A stretch of DNA of 64,000 nt from the NCBI RefSeq assembly GCF_003732665.1, contig NZ_MOBP01000023.1:297469-361468 (forward strand), written 5' to 3'. Position 1 is the first letter of the stretch, and every line of letters starts with the position of its first letter. Below are positions 9,754-18,632 of this stretch, in pieces. A model generated the notes under the pieces. It ran no database searches, was not told where the DNA came from, and saw only the letters and a program-made list of their open reading frames with translations. A program made the translations under genes and the position numbers. This stretch comes from Pseudomonas frederiksbergensis. Its GTDB lineage: Bacteria; Pseudomonadota; Gammaproteobacteria; Pseudomonadales; Pseudomonadaceae.

Positions 9754-12066
9754 ATGGCTCTGGCCCACACACTTGGTTTCCCGCGCATCGGCGCTGACCG
9801 CGAACTGAAAAAAGCCCTCGAATCCTACTGGAAGGGCGATCTCGATCAGGACGCGTTGAAAGCCGTCGGCCGCCAATTGCGCGCCACCCATTGGCAATTG
9901 CAGAAAGACGCTGGCATCGATTTGCTGCCGGTCGGCGACTTCGCCTGGTACGACCAGGTATTGAGCCATTCCCTGGCCTTCGGTGTGGTGCCCGAGCGTT
10001 TCAACAGCACCCTGGATGCGAACGCCCAGCCGACCCTCGACACCCTGTTCGCCATGGCCCGTGGCGCGACCACCGCCTGCTGCGGTGGTGAACACACTAA
10101 AGCGCAATACGCCCAAGAGCTGACCAAGTGGTTCGACACCAACTACCACTACCTGGTCCCGGAATTCAGTGCTGACCAGCAGTTCAAACTGAGCTGGGAA
10201 CAGCTGTTCGACGAAGTCGCCGAAGCCAAGGCCCTGGGCCACAACGTCAAACCGGTGATCATCGGCCCGCTGACTTACCTGTGGCTGGGCAAGGCAAAAG
10301 GCAACGACTTCGACAAACTCGAACTGCTGGAACGCCTGCTGCCGGTGTACAACGAAATCCTCGGTCGCCTCGCCGAGCAAGGCGTGGAATGGGTGCAGAT
10401 CGACGAACCGATCCTGACCCTCGACCTGCCCCAAGCCTGGAAAAGTGCCTTCGAACGCGCCTATCACATCCTTCAATATTCGCCGCTGAAAAAACTCGTG
10501 GCGACTTACTTCAGCGGCCTGGAAGACAACCTCGGCCTGGCCGTCAGCCTGCCGGTGCAAGGCCTGCACATCGATGCGGTGCGGGCGCCGGAGCAACTGG
10601 GCCAAGTGCTGGATCGCCTGCCGACCTACAAGATTCTGTCGGTCGGTCTGGTCAACGGTCGCAACGTCTGGCGCTGTGAGCTGGAACAGGTGCTGGCGCA
10701 ACTGCAACCGGCGCAAGAGCGTTTTGGCGACAACCTGTGGGTCAGCAGTTCCTGCTCGTTGCTGCACAGCCCGGTGGACCTGGAACGCGAAGACAAACTC
10801 GATCCCGAGCTGAAATCCTGGCTGGCCTTCGCCGTGCAGAAGTGCGGTGAAATCGCTGTGCTGCGCGATGCCCTGAACGATCCGCAGTCGCCCAAGGTGC
10901 ACGCCGCGTTGGCCGAGAGCCGCGCGATCCAGGCCAGCCGCGCACAATCCCCGCGTATCCATAAAGCCGAAGTCCAGTCCCGGATTGCCGCCATCGGCGC
11001 CCAGGACAGCCAACGCCATTCACCGTTCGCCAAGCGCATCGAACAACAACGGGCACGCCTGCAACTGCCGGCGTTCCCGACCACCACCATCGGCTCGTTC
11101 CCGCAGACCGGTTCGATTCGTCTCGCGCGCCAGGCGTTCAAGCAAGGCAAGTTGTCGGCCAACGATTACACCGACGCCATGCACAGCGAAATCCGCCACG
11201 CGGTGCAAGTCCAGGAACGCCTGGGCCTGGATGTGCTGGTGCACGGTGAAGCCGAGCGCAACGACATGGTCGAGTACTTCGCCGAGCAACTGGACGGCTA
11301 CCTGTTCACCCGTTTCGGATGGGTGCAGAGCTACGGTTCGCGATGCGTGAAACCGGCGATCATCTACGGCGACCTGAGCCGCCCGAATGCCATGACCGTT
11401 GACTGGATCACTTATGCTCAGAGCCTGACCGACAAGGTCATGAAAGGCATGCTCACCGGTCCCGTGACCATGCTGATGTGGTCGTTCCCGCGTGAAGACG
11501 TGTCGCGCAAAATCCAGGCGCAACAACTGGCCCTGGCCCTGCGTGATGAAGTGACGGACCTGGAAAACGCCGGGATCAAGATCGTGCAGATCGATGAAGC
11601 GGCATTCCGCGAAGGCCTGCCCCTGCGCCGGGCGCAATGGCAGGAATACCTCGACTGGGCGGTGGAGGCGTTCCGCTTGACGGCTTCTGGCGTGCGGGAC
11701 GAAACCCAGATCCATACCCACATGTGCTACAGCGAATTCAACGACGTGATCAAGGCGATTGCCGACATGGATGCCGATGTGATCACCATCGAAACCTCCC
11801 GTTCGGACATGGAATTGCTGGAAGCCTTCGAAGCCTTCGACTACCCGAACGATATCGGCCCGGGCGTCTACGACATCCACTCGCCACGGGTGCCGGACAC
11901 GGCGGAGATGGTCAAGTTGATGAGCAAAGCGGTGAAGCGCATTCCGGCCGAGCGGTTGTGGGTGAATCCGGATTGCGGCTTGAAGACTCGGGCCTGGCCG
12001 GAGACGGAAGCGGCGCTGGTGAACATGGTTGCAGCGGCGCGGCAGTTGCGCAGTCAGTTGGCTTAA
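9754..12066 (+). CDS. metE: Cobalamin-independent methionine synthase MetE
   Basis: 770 residues. Transfers a methyl group from 5-methyltetrahydropteroyl-triglutamate to homocysteine, the last step of methionine synthesis. The zinc and homocysteine ligands are visible: H656 and C658 in THMCYSEF, E680 in TIETSRS, C741 in NPDCGLKTR. Both halves of the double-barrel fold are complete. The ATG at 9754 has AAGGAG seven nt upstream; the in-frame ATG at 9670 would add 28 residues that fit no MetE. Expression is expected to depend on the divergent metR. Confidence 0.98.
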   Translation: MALAHTLGFPRIGADRELKKALESYWKGDLDQDALKAVGRQLRATHWQLQKDAGIDLLPVGDFAWYDQVLSHSLAFGVVPERFNSTLDANAQPTLDTLFAMARGATTACCGGEHTKAQYAQELTKWFDTNYHYLVPEFSADQQFKLSWEQLFDEVAEAKALGHNVKPVIIGPLTYLWLGKAKGNDFDKLELLERLLPVYNEILGRLAEQGVEWVQIDEPILTLDLPQAWKSAFERAYHILQYSPLKKLVATYFSGLEDNLGLAVSLPVQGLHIDAVRAPEQLGQVLDRLPTYKILSVGLVNGRNVWRCELEQVLAQLQPAQERFGDNLWVSSSCSLLHSPVDLEREDKLDPELKSWLAFAVQKCGEIAVLRDALNDPQSPKVHAALAESRAIQASRAQSPRIHKAEVQSRIAAIGAQDSQRHSPFAKRIEQQRARLQLPAFPTTTIGSFPQTGSIRLARQAFKQGKLSANDYTDAMHSEIRHAVQVQERLGLDVLVHGEAERNDMVEYFAEQLDGYLFTRFGWVQSYGSRCVKPAIIYGDLSRPNAMTVDWITYAQSLTDKVMKGMLTGPVTMLMWSFPREDVSRKIQAQQLALALRDEVTDLENAGIKIVQIDEAAFREGLPLRRAQWQEYLDWAVEAFRLTASGVRDETQIHTHMCYSEFNDVIKAIADMDADVITIETSRSDMELLEAFEAFDYPNDIGPGVYDIHSPRVPDTAEMVKLMSKAVKRIPAERLWVNPDCGLKTRAWPETEAALVNMVAAARQLRSQLA

Positions 12067-12071
12067 GGACG

Positions 12072-12148
12072 CCTTCGCGAGCAAGCCCGCTCCCACACTG
12101 GATCTGTGAACGACGCAGGACCAATGTGGGAGCGGGCTTGCTCGCGAA
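12072..12148. repeat. Paired REP sequences after metE
   Basis: Right-hand unit CCTTCGCGAGCAAGCCCGCT first, then TGTGGGAGCGGGCTTGCTCG, i.e. the pair is in the opposite order to most pairs in the window. It begins six nt after the metE stop. Confidence 0.88.
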
Positions 12149-12280
12149 TGAACGATAACGCGGTGCCGAAAATGACCGCTGGGCAATCTTCATCAAACTG
12201 TCACGCAACTGTGGCAGCGCGCTTGAACAAACTTCATCAGACTCGCGCTCTACTGGGGTTCTGCGTTTCGGTGTTTTTCA

Positions 12281-13300
12281 ATGCGTGTATTTCTATTCCT
12301 GGCAGCGCTGCTTTTCAGCCTGCCTTCTTTTGCGGCATCGCGTTGCGATGTCAATGTCCCGACTGAACATGTCGACCTGGAGCAGGTCAGCCTGGCGTAC
12401 CAGAGCATTGGCCGTGCCTCTGATCCGGCGTTATTGCTGGTGATGGGCCTGGGCGGGCAGTTGATCCACTGGCCGGACGAGGTGGTGGTTGCCTTGTGTC
12501 AGCAGGGGTTTCGGGTGATTCGCTACGACAACCGGGATGTGGGCCTGTCCACTTGGCGCCAGACCCCGGAAAACGCCAACCTGACCTTTGAAGTGCTGCG
12601 CTACAAACTCGGCTTGCCGGTGTCGGCGCCGTACTCGTTGACCGACATGGCCGGCGACGCGCTGGGACTGATGGACGCCTTGCACGTTCAGCAATTCCAC
12701 GTGTTGGGCGCGAGCATGGGCGGGATGATTGCCCAGCACATGGCGGCCATGGCGCCGCAGCGGGTCGAGAGCCTGACGCTGATCATGACCAGTTCCGGCG
12801 CCGAAGGCTTGCCGCCACCGAGTGCGGCGTTGGTGCAGTTGTTGTCCCGTCGGGGGGCACCGACGCGGGATATCGCGTTGGCCCAGCAAGCCGATTTGCT
12901 AGCGGCCTTGGGCAGCCCGTCGGTCAGCGATGATCGGCAGGTGCTGTTGCAGCAGGCGGCGGCCTCCTACGACCGGGCCTTCAACCCCGAAGGCGTGAAG
13001 CGCCAGATCATGGCGATCCTCGCCGAACCGAGCCGGGTGGCATTGCTCAACCAGTTGCGCGTGCCGACCCTGGTGGTGCACGGCACGGCGGACCCGTTGT
13101 TGCCGGTGATGCACGGCGTACACCTGGCGGCGCACATTCGCGGCAGTCAGTTGAAACTGATCCCGGGCATGGCCCATCGCTTCCAGGAAGCGTTCAAGGC
13201 GCCGTTGCTGGCGGCGGTGTTGCCGTACCTGCAAACCCACCGTGAAGACACCTCGCATTGGGCGCAGATTGAGCCGGTGGCCAGCCCCAATCTCCTGTAA
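12281..13300 (+). CDS. Exported alpha/beta hydrolase
   Basis: 339 residues. A clear signal peptide (MRVFLFLAALLFSLPSFAAS) points to the periplasm. The alpha/beta hydrolase fold shows the nucleophile elbow GASMGG with S145, the acid D271 in HGTADPLLP and the base H299 in GMAHRF, so it should be an active esterase, lipase or similar hydrolase. Substrate unknown. The ribosome site before the ATG is weak. It stands alone between the REP pair after metE and a large REP array. Confidence 0.85.
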   Translation: MRVFLFLAALLFSLPSFAASRCDVNVPTEHVDLEQVSLAYQSIGRASDPALLLVMGLGGQLIHWPDEVVVALCQQGFRVIRYDNRDVGLSTWRQTPENANLTFEVLRYKLGLPVSAPYSLTDMAGDALGLMDALHVQQFHVLGASMGGMIAQHMAAMAPQRVESLTLIMTSSGAEGLPPPSAALVQLLSRRGAPTRDIALAQQADLLAALGSPSVSDDRQVLLQQAAASYDRAFNPEGVKRQIMAILAEPSRVALLNQLRVPTLVVHGTADPLLPVMHGVHLAAHIRGSQLKLIPGMAHRFQEAFKAPLLAAVLPYLQTHREDTSHWAQIEPVASPNLL

Positions 13301-13314
13301 CCCGCCAATCCCCT

Positions 13315-13343
13315 TGTGGGAGCGGGCTTGCTCGCGAAAGCGG
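13315..13343 (+). repeat. Single REP unit
   Basis: One TGTGGGAGCGGGCTTGCTCG unit, not followed by a normal inverted partner; it opens the complex REP array that fills 13301-13691. Confidence 0.85.
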
Positions 13344-13382
13344 TCTACCTGCCCATCGATGCTGACTGACACACCCCGAACC

Positions 13383-13412
13383 CTGTAGGAGCGAAGCTTG
13401 CTCGCGAAAGCG
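13383..13412 (+). repeat. Variant REP unit
   Basis: CTGTAGGAGCGAAGCTTGCT variant, in the forward orientation, directly before the 71-bp tandem units, which carry the same variant in reverse orientation. Confidence 0.8.
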
Positions 13413-13624
13413 GTGTGTCAGCCAACATCCATGTTGAATGTGATGGCCTCTTCGCGAGCAAGCTCTGCTCCTACAGGGTGGCGGTGTGTCAGGCGACATC
13501 CATGTTGAATGTGATGGCCTCTTCGCGAGCAAGCTCTGCTCCTACAGGGTGGCGGTGTGTCAGGCGACATTCATGTTGAATGTGATGGCCTCTTCGCGAG
13601 CAAGCTTTGCTCCTACAGGGGAGG
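13413..13624. repeat. Three tandem copies of a 71-bp unit containing a REP
   Basis: Units begin at 13413, 13484 and 13555 with GTGTGTCAG and each includes CATGTTGAATGTGATGGCCT and a reverse-oriented REP ending GCTCCTACAGG. The second copy differs from the first at about two positions and the third from the second at about three, mostly at its 3' end. The regular 71-bp step shows recent tandem duplication. The short open frames through it are a product of the repeat. Confidence 0.95.
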
Positions 13625-13691
13625 TGTGGAGGCCGGGCCGTCGGGTGTATTGTTCGAGCTTTCCGGCGCAAAACAGCCTGCGAGGTCTGCG

Positions 13692-14357
13692 ATGAGTAAT
13701 TCCCTGAAAATCGATTTTGTCAGCGATGTGTCGTGCCCCTGGTGCGTGGTCGGGCTGTACGGCTTGACCAAGGCGCTGGATTTGCTGGGCGACGAGGTGC
13801 AGGCCGAGATCCGTTTCCAGCCGTTCGAGCTGAACCCGAACATGGGTCCCGACGGCCAGAACATCACCGAACACATCAGCGAAAAGTACGGCTCCACCCC
13901 CGAACAATCGCAGACAAACCGCGAGATGATCCGCGCCCGTGGCGCCGAGGTCGGGTTTGCCTTTCGCACCGACGGCAACAGCCGCATCTACAACACCTTC
14001 GACGCCCATCGCTTGCTCTACTGGGCCGGGTTGGAAGGGCTGCAGTTCAATCTGAAAGAAGCGTTGTTCAAGGCGTACTTCACCGACGGCGGCAATCCTT
14101 CCAATCATCAACAACTGGCGCAGATCGCCGAAAGCGTGGGGCTGGACCGGCAGCGGGCCGAGGCAATTCTGGCGTCGGATGAATACACCCAGGAAGTGAA
14201 AGAAGAAGAGCAGTTGTGGCTGTCCCGCGGCGTGAGTTCGGTGCCGACGGTGGTGTTCAACGGGCAATACGCGGTCACGGGCGGGCAACCGGTGGAGACG
14301 TTTGTCGGGGCGATCCGGCAGATCATGAGCGAGGCCAAGGGCGGGAAAGTAAGCTGA
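13692..14357 (+). CDS. DsbA-family (FrnE-like) oxidoreductase
   Basis: 221 residues, no signal peptide, so cytoplasmic. A thioredoxin-like active site CPWC is at C15-C18 and the cis-proline loop SSVPTVVFN is near residue 180. The DVSCPWCVVG start and the FQPFELNP segment are characteristic of the FrnE/2-hydroxychromene isomerase-like branch of the DsbA superfamily; proteins of this branch act as disulfide isomerases or oxidoreductases, some linked to oxidative stress. The ATG at 13692 is chosen because the longer frame begins inside the 71-bp repeats. It is followed by a REP pair. Confidence 0.88.
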   Translation: MSNSLKIDFVSDVSCPWCVVGLYGLTKALDLLGDEVQAEIRFQPFELNPNMGPDGQNITEHISEKYGSTPEQSQTNREMIRARGAEVGFAFRTDGNSRIYNTFDAHRLLYWAGLEGLQFNLKEALFKAYFTDGGNPSNHQQLAQIAESVGLDRQRAEAILASDEYTQEVKEEEQLWLSRGVSSVPTVVFNGQYAVTGGQPVETFVGAIRQIMSEAKGGKVS

Positions 14358-14374
14358 TCCTGCGACGAGTGCAG

Positions 14375-14471
14375 TCCCTGTGGGAGCGGGCTTGCTCGCG
14401 AAGGCGGCGTGTCAGTCGACAACCCTGTAGCTGACACATCGCCTTCGCGAGCAAGCCCGCTCCCACAGGGG
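14375..14471. repeat. Paired REP sequences
   Basis: TCCCTGTGGGAGCGGGCTTG at the left and the matching inverted unit at the right, with GTGTCAGTCGACA and TAGCTGACAC forming an inner stem. It lies between convergent genes and could stop transcription from both sides. Confidence 0.92.
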
Positions 14472-14489
14472 ATTTGGGTGATGGCTTGA

Positions 14490-15878
14490 TCAGCGCACGA
14501 TTTTGTCCACATGTATCCCCAGTTTTTTCAGGCGATACCAGAAGCTGCGCTCGGAGATCCCGATCAGTTGCGCCGCCGCGGCCTGCACACCATTGCTTTG
14601 TTGCAACGCCGCCAGGATGTAGCTTTTCTCGACTTCTGCCAGCGCCGCTTCCAGGTCCGCCGGCACGCCGTTGTGTTCAATCAGCACGCCCCCGTCGGCG
14701 GGCCGTGAGGCAAACAGATACGCCGGCAGATCGTCCTCTTCAATCACCGAGCCACTGGCGACGATGGTCGCGCGCTCCACGCAGTTTTGCAGTTCGCGAA
14801 TATTCCCCGGCCACGAATAATTGGCCATGGCCTGCAACGCCTCGGCGCTGAAACCACTGAAGCGTTTACCCGCCGCAGCACCCAGCGTGTTAGCGAAGTG
14901 CCGGGCCAGCGGGGCGATGTCTTCGACCCGTTCGCGCAGGGCCGGCAGCGGGATCGGGAACACGTTGAGGCGGTAATACAGGTCTTCGCGAAATTCCTTG
15001 TTGGCCACCGCGTCCAGCAGGTTTTTGTTGGTGGCGGCGATCACCCGCACATCGACTTTGCGCTCCCGGGGATCGCCCACTGGTTCGATCACCCGTTCCT
15101 GCAAGGCGCGGAGGATTTTCGCCTGCAACGCCAAGGGCATTTCGCCGATCTCATCGAGAAACAGCGTGCCTTTGTCCGCCTGCTGGAAACGCCCGATCCG
15201 GTCCGCCACGGCGCCGGTAAACGCGCCTTTGCGATGGCCGAACATTTCGCTTTCCAGCAAGCCTTCGGGGATCGCCGCACAGTTGACCGCCACGAACGGT
15301 TTGTCGGCGCGGTTGCCGTGTTTGTGGATGGCCCGGGCGACCATTTCCTTGCCAGTGCCGCTTTCGCCGGTCAGCAGAATCGTCGCGTTGCTTTCCCGTA
15401 CCGAATCGATGGCGTGCAGCACCCGGCGAAAACTCGGGCTGTCGCCCACCAGGCTGTCGATCTGCTGGTGTTCGTCGAGTTCGGCGCGCATGCGCTGGTT
15501 GTCTTTGAGGATGTCGCGAAATTGCAGGGCCTTGCTGACGGTGATGTCCAGCTCATCGATATCGAACGGCTTGGCGATGTAGTCGAAGGCGCCGTTGCGC
15601 ATCGATTGCACGGCGTTTTTCACCGTGCTGTAGGCGGTCATCACGATCACCGGCAACTGCGGAAACCGGGTTTTGATTTCTGCGAGCAATTGCGGGCCGT
15701 CCATGCCGGGCATGCGCCAGTCGCTGATCACCAGGTCGATGTCCTCGCACTCCAGCACTTTGAGCGCATGCAGGCCATTGCCGGCGGTGAATACGGTGAT
15801 GCCGTTCTGACTCAGGGCCGATGCCAGCAGGTCGCAGAGCTTGGGCTCGTCGTCGACCACCAGTACGTTATGTGTCAT
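14490..15878 (-). CDS. Sigma-54-dependent NtrC-family response regulator
   Basis: 462 residues. Receiver (1-120, phospho-acceptor D53), AAA+ domain with Walker A GESGTGKE at 171-178, the sigma-54 contact motif GAFTGA at 218-223 and Walker B LFLDEI around 239-244, and a Fis-type helix-turn-helix at the end (GISERSFWYRLKKLGI). It should activate -24/-12 promoters after phosphorylation. The ATG at 15878 starts inside the last codons of the sensor kinase (11-nt overlap), so the pair is coupled. Its targets are not evident in the window; the aminotransferase operon immediately upstream is one candidate. Confidence 0.93.
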   Translation of the reverse strand: MTHNVLVVDDEPKLCDLLASALSQNGITVFTAGNGLHALKVLECEDIDLVISDWRMPGMDGPQLLAEIKTRFPQLPVIVMTAYSTVKNAVQSMRNGAFDYIAKPFDIDELDITVSKALQFRDILKDNQRMRAELDEHQQIDSLVGDSPSFRRVLHAIDSVRESNATILLTGESGTGKEMVARAIHKHGNRADKPFVAVNCAAIPEGLLESEMFGHRKGAFTGAVADRIGRFQQADKGTLFLDEIGEMPLALQAKILRALQERVIEPVGDPRERKVDVRVIAATNKNLLDAVANKEFREDLYYRLNVFPIPLPALRERVEDIAPLARHFANTLGAAAGKRFSGFSAEALQAMANYSWPGNIRELQNCVERATIVASGSVIEEDDLPAYLFASRPADGGVLIEHNGVPADLEAALAEVEKSYILAALQQSNGVQAAAAQLIGISERSFWYRLKKLGIHVDKIVR

Positions 15879-17640
15879 CGCTTGCCTCGTCGATGTCTTC
15901 GCCATGGGTCGGAATGTACAGGCTGAAGGTGGCGCCGGCATCTTTTTCGCTGGTGCACTCGATGTGCCCGTCATGGTTTTCCATGATCGAAAACACCTTG
16001 GCCAGACCCAGGCCGGTGCCCGAGGCCTTGGTGGTCACGAACGGCGTGAAAATGCGTTCGAGCATGTCCGGCTCGATGCCCTGGCCGGTGTCCGCCACGC
16101 TGATGATGGTGTTCGTGGCATCACGGTTGATGCCCAAGGTCAGGTGGCCGCCGTCGGGCATGGCGTCGATGGCGTTGACGATCAGGTTCAGCCCGGCCTG
16201 CTTGAGCTGGCGCGCATCGGCGTACAGGGTCGCGCCAGGGGCCTGGTCGTCGATCAGCACTTCGATGTTGTGGCTGGCCAGTTCCGGGGCGCAGAACCCC
16301 ACCAGCTCATCCACCAGCGGTCGCGCCGGTTGCGTGGTGCGCAGCGGGGCGCTGGGTTTGGCGAAGTCGAGGAAATCGGTGATCAGGTCGTTGATCCGGC
16401 TGACTTCGCTGACCACGTACTCCAGGTGACGCTTGTCCGTTTCGGGCAAATCGGCGCGCCGGTGCAGCAGTTGGGTCGCGGTCTTGATGATGCCCAACGG
16501 GTTGCGGATTTCATGGGCCAGGCCCATGGCGACTTCGCCCAGCGCATGCAGACGGTCGCGGCGGCGCAGTTGCGATTCCAGGTGTTGCAGCTCGCCCAGG
16601 CGTTCGCTCATGTGGTTGAAGGTGCTGCTCAACTCGGCCAATTCATCGCCGCCGGTCACCGGCAAACGTTGGCGATAATCCCCGGCAATCACCGCTTGTA
16701 CACCGTTGGAAAGTCCGCGCAATGGTTTGGTCAGCCGCTGGGATACCAGCCAGCCAACCGCCAGGGACGCCGCCGAGCTGAGGATGAAAATCAGGATGAA
16801 CAGGTTGCTCTGATTCACCAGCCCCACCAGGCTGGTATGGCGCAACAGACCACTGAAAATCACGCCCTGGAGATCGCCATTTTCATTCAGGATCGGCCGG
16901 TAGATACCGCTGTAACGACTGGTGAATTGTTCGGTCGGCTGTTTGGTTGTGCGCAGGATTTTTTCGATATTCGCCGGTACGGCCGCCGGGTGATCCTCGA
17001 AACGCTGGCTGGAGAAGATCTCGGAAAAGTCATCGCCCTTGGCCAGGTACAGGCGCAAATCCAGGGAGTGCACATCGGAGACGCTGGTCAGAAAACTGTT
17101 GTCGAGGTAGGTGGCAATCACCAGTTTGTAATCGACGCCGTCCTGTTCGGTTTCAAAGGTCGAGACCACGGTGCCGGTCGCCACGCCGCCGATTTGCAGG
17201 GTTTGCAGCACGGCTTTGGGCGCGGTGCTGATCTGGCGCACGATGTCATCGGCGGCGGTGCTGAACACCACTTTGTGATCGCTGTTGCGCACCAGGGCGA
17301 CCACATCGATGCCCATGGAATCGGCGATGTCGGTGGTCAGCCGGTCGTGGCGTACCGAGGCTTTATCGATGGGTGGCTGGGTGTAGCGCAAAAACAACTG
17401 CGCTGCCCGGGCGTTGTCGCGCAGGATTTCGCTGATCTCGTCTTCGACGATCTTGGTCGATTCCTGCAGCCAGATGCGCACGTTGCTGTCGAAAATCTGC
17501 GACAGCGTGGTGGCCGCGAGTTCAGCGGCGATCATGGTCGGGATCACGCTGACCAGCCAGAAGGCCAGGACCAGTTTGCGTTGCAGGCTCCAGCCGGAGA
17601 GGGCGAAGGGTCGGGCGGTGGCAGGTCGGTGTTTGGTCAT
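15868..17640 (-). CDS. Membrane sensor histidine kinase, partner of the sigma-54 regulator
   Basis: 590 residues from the ATG at 17640. Transmembrane helix about 23-45, periplasmic sensor region about 46-278 (probably a Cache-like fold), second helix 279-302, HAMP about 300-352, then the HisKA box AHEIRNP with H376, and a complete ATPase part (N box NLIVNAIDAM, DTGQG, GTGLGL). It should autophosphorylate and transfer to the regulator that overlaps its 3' end. Ligand unknown. Two in-frame upstream starts (17664 and beyond) add only a few polar residues; no start has a strong ribosome site. Confidence 0.9.
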   Translation of the reverse strand: MTKHRPATARPFALSGWSLQRKLVLAFWLVSVIPTMIAAELAATTLSQIFDSNVRIWLQESTKIVEDEISEILRDNARAAQLFLRYTQPPIDKASVRHDRLTTDIADSMGIDVVALVRNSDHKVVFSTAADDIVRQISTAPKAVLQTLQIGGVATGTVVSTFETEQDGVDYKLVIATYLDNSFLTSVSDVHSLDLRLYLAKGDDFSEIFSSQRFEDHPAAVPANIEKILRTTKQPTEQFTSRYSGIYRPILNENGDLQGVIFSGLLRHTSLVGLVNQSNLFILIFILSSAASLAVGWLVSQRLTKPLRGLSNGVQAVIAGDYRQRLPVTGGDELAELSSTFNHMSERLGELQHLESQLRRRDRLHALGEVAMGLAHEIRNPLGIIKTATQLLHRRADLPETDKRHLEYVVSEVSRINDLITDFLDFAKPSAPLRTTQPARPLVDELVGFCAPELASHNIEVLIDDQAPGATLYADARQLKQAGLNLIVNAIDAMPDGGHLTLGINRDATNTIISVADTGQGIEPDMLERIFTPFVTTKASGTGLGLAKVFSIMENHDGHIECTSEKDAGATFSLYIPTHGEDIDEASDDT

Positions 17641-17753
17641 CGGGTTTCGCTTGTCGAAAGCCATGGCGGGATCAATTGTGTTGCCTGGTTCAATACAGTA
17701 GCCGACATTGCCCCGCCGGTGGCGACCCGTCTGCAACCGGGCGCGCCATGGGC

Positions 17754-18632
17754 TCAGGCCAGTTGCCGATATTCCCGGCGCAAAGGTCGCGGGGTGGAGC
17801 GCTGCTGGATGAAACGCTGCTGGATAAAGTCCACGCTCAGTTCAATCACCCGGCGATATTGCAGGTCGACGGTGATCATGTGATAGCAGTCGTCGAGCAG
17901 CACCTTGACCACCGGCCCGCCGAGTTTGCGTTCCACGTAATCGGCATTCCAGCGGCTGGTGATGTCGTCCTCGATGGAGTGCAGAACCAGCGCCTGGGTG
18001 GTGATCGACGGCATGCACTTTTTCACCACCGCGTTGAGGCGATGCAGTTCGCGTACGGTCACGCCTTCCATGGTCAGCAAACCGGCGGCGCTGCTTTCGC
18101 CTTCCTTCATCTGCCGCTCGACGATGGCCCGCAGGCGTTCATTCTTGATGCCGTAGGGCGGCTTTTCTTCGAAACTGCAAAGGTGCACGCCGAACGGGAT
18201 GCGCATCAGCAACGGCGTGAGGAACGCCAGTTTGTTGATGCTCCAGCCGTCGTAGCGCAAGGTCGTGGAGTACAGCAGCAAGCCTTCGATTTGCCCCGGG
18301 TGCTCGGCGGCCAGATACATCGACAGCACCGCGCCCATGGACAAGCCACCGACGAACACATGTTCATGTTTGCGCCGCACGCCAACGAACGTATTGCGCG
18401 CGCTCTCGTACCAGTCGCGCCAACCGGTGGCTTGCAGGTCGGCATTACCGCCGCAGTGCCCGGCCAGGGTCGGCACGTAGACCGTGTGCCCGGCTTTCGC
18501 CAGGCCCATGGCCACCCGACGCAGTTCCGTCGGGGTGCCGGTGAGGCCGTGGATCAACACCACCGCGACCTCGCCCGAGCCGAGAACGAAACCGGCGCTG
18601 CCTTCGCCCATATCGATCTCGTCATGCATCAT
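17754..18632 (-). CDS. Cytoplasmic alpha/beta hydrolase (carboxylesterase-like)
   Basis: 292 residues without a signal peptide. The oxyanion-loop HG pair is at 28-29 in LIHGLTGTP, the nucleophile S98 in GGLSMG, the acid in HSIEDDIT and the base in CYHMITVD, giving a complete triad. The LIHGLTGTP start and YHMIT end resemble the Est30-type carboxylesterases. Its ATG overlaps the stop of the class III aminotransferase by 4 nt, so it is the last gene of a three-gene operon. The codon after the first ATG is also ATG. Substrate and pathway are unknown. Confidence 0.88.
   Translation of the reverse strand: MMHDEIDMGEGSAGFVLGSGEVAVVLIHGLTGTPTELRRVAMGLAKAGHTVYVPTLAGHCGGNADLQATGWRDWYESARNTFVGVRRKHEHVFVGGLSMGAVLSMYLAAEHPGQIEGLLLYSTTLRYDGWSINKLAFLTPLLMRIPFGVHLCSFEEKPPYGIKNERLRAIVERQMKEGESSAAGLLTMEGVTVRELHRLNAVVKKCMPSITTQALVLHSIEDDITSRWNADYVERKLGGPVVKVLLDDCYHMITVDLQYRRVIELSVDFIQQRFIQQRSTPRPLRREYRQLA

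Noticed and set aside
12106..12366. An 86-codon plus-strand frame before the exported hydrolase
   Set aside because: It begins in a REP unit and ends inside the hydrolase in another frame.
13413..13624. CRISPR-like regular repeats
   Set aside because: The 71-bp units follow each other directly, with no unique spacers, and contain REP sequences; no cas genes are near.
15841..17883. A 680-codon plus-strand frame opposite the sensor kinase
   Set aside because: Antisense shadow; the minus strand encodes a full histidine kinase with all motifs.
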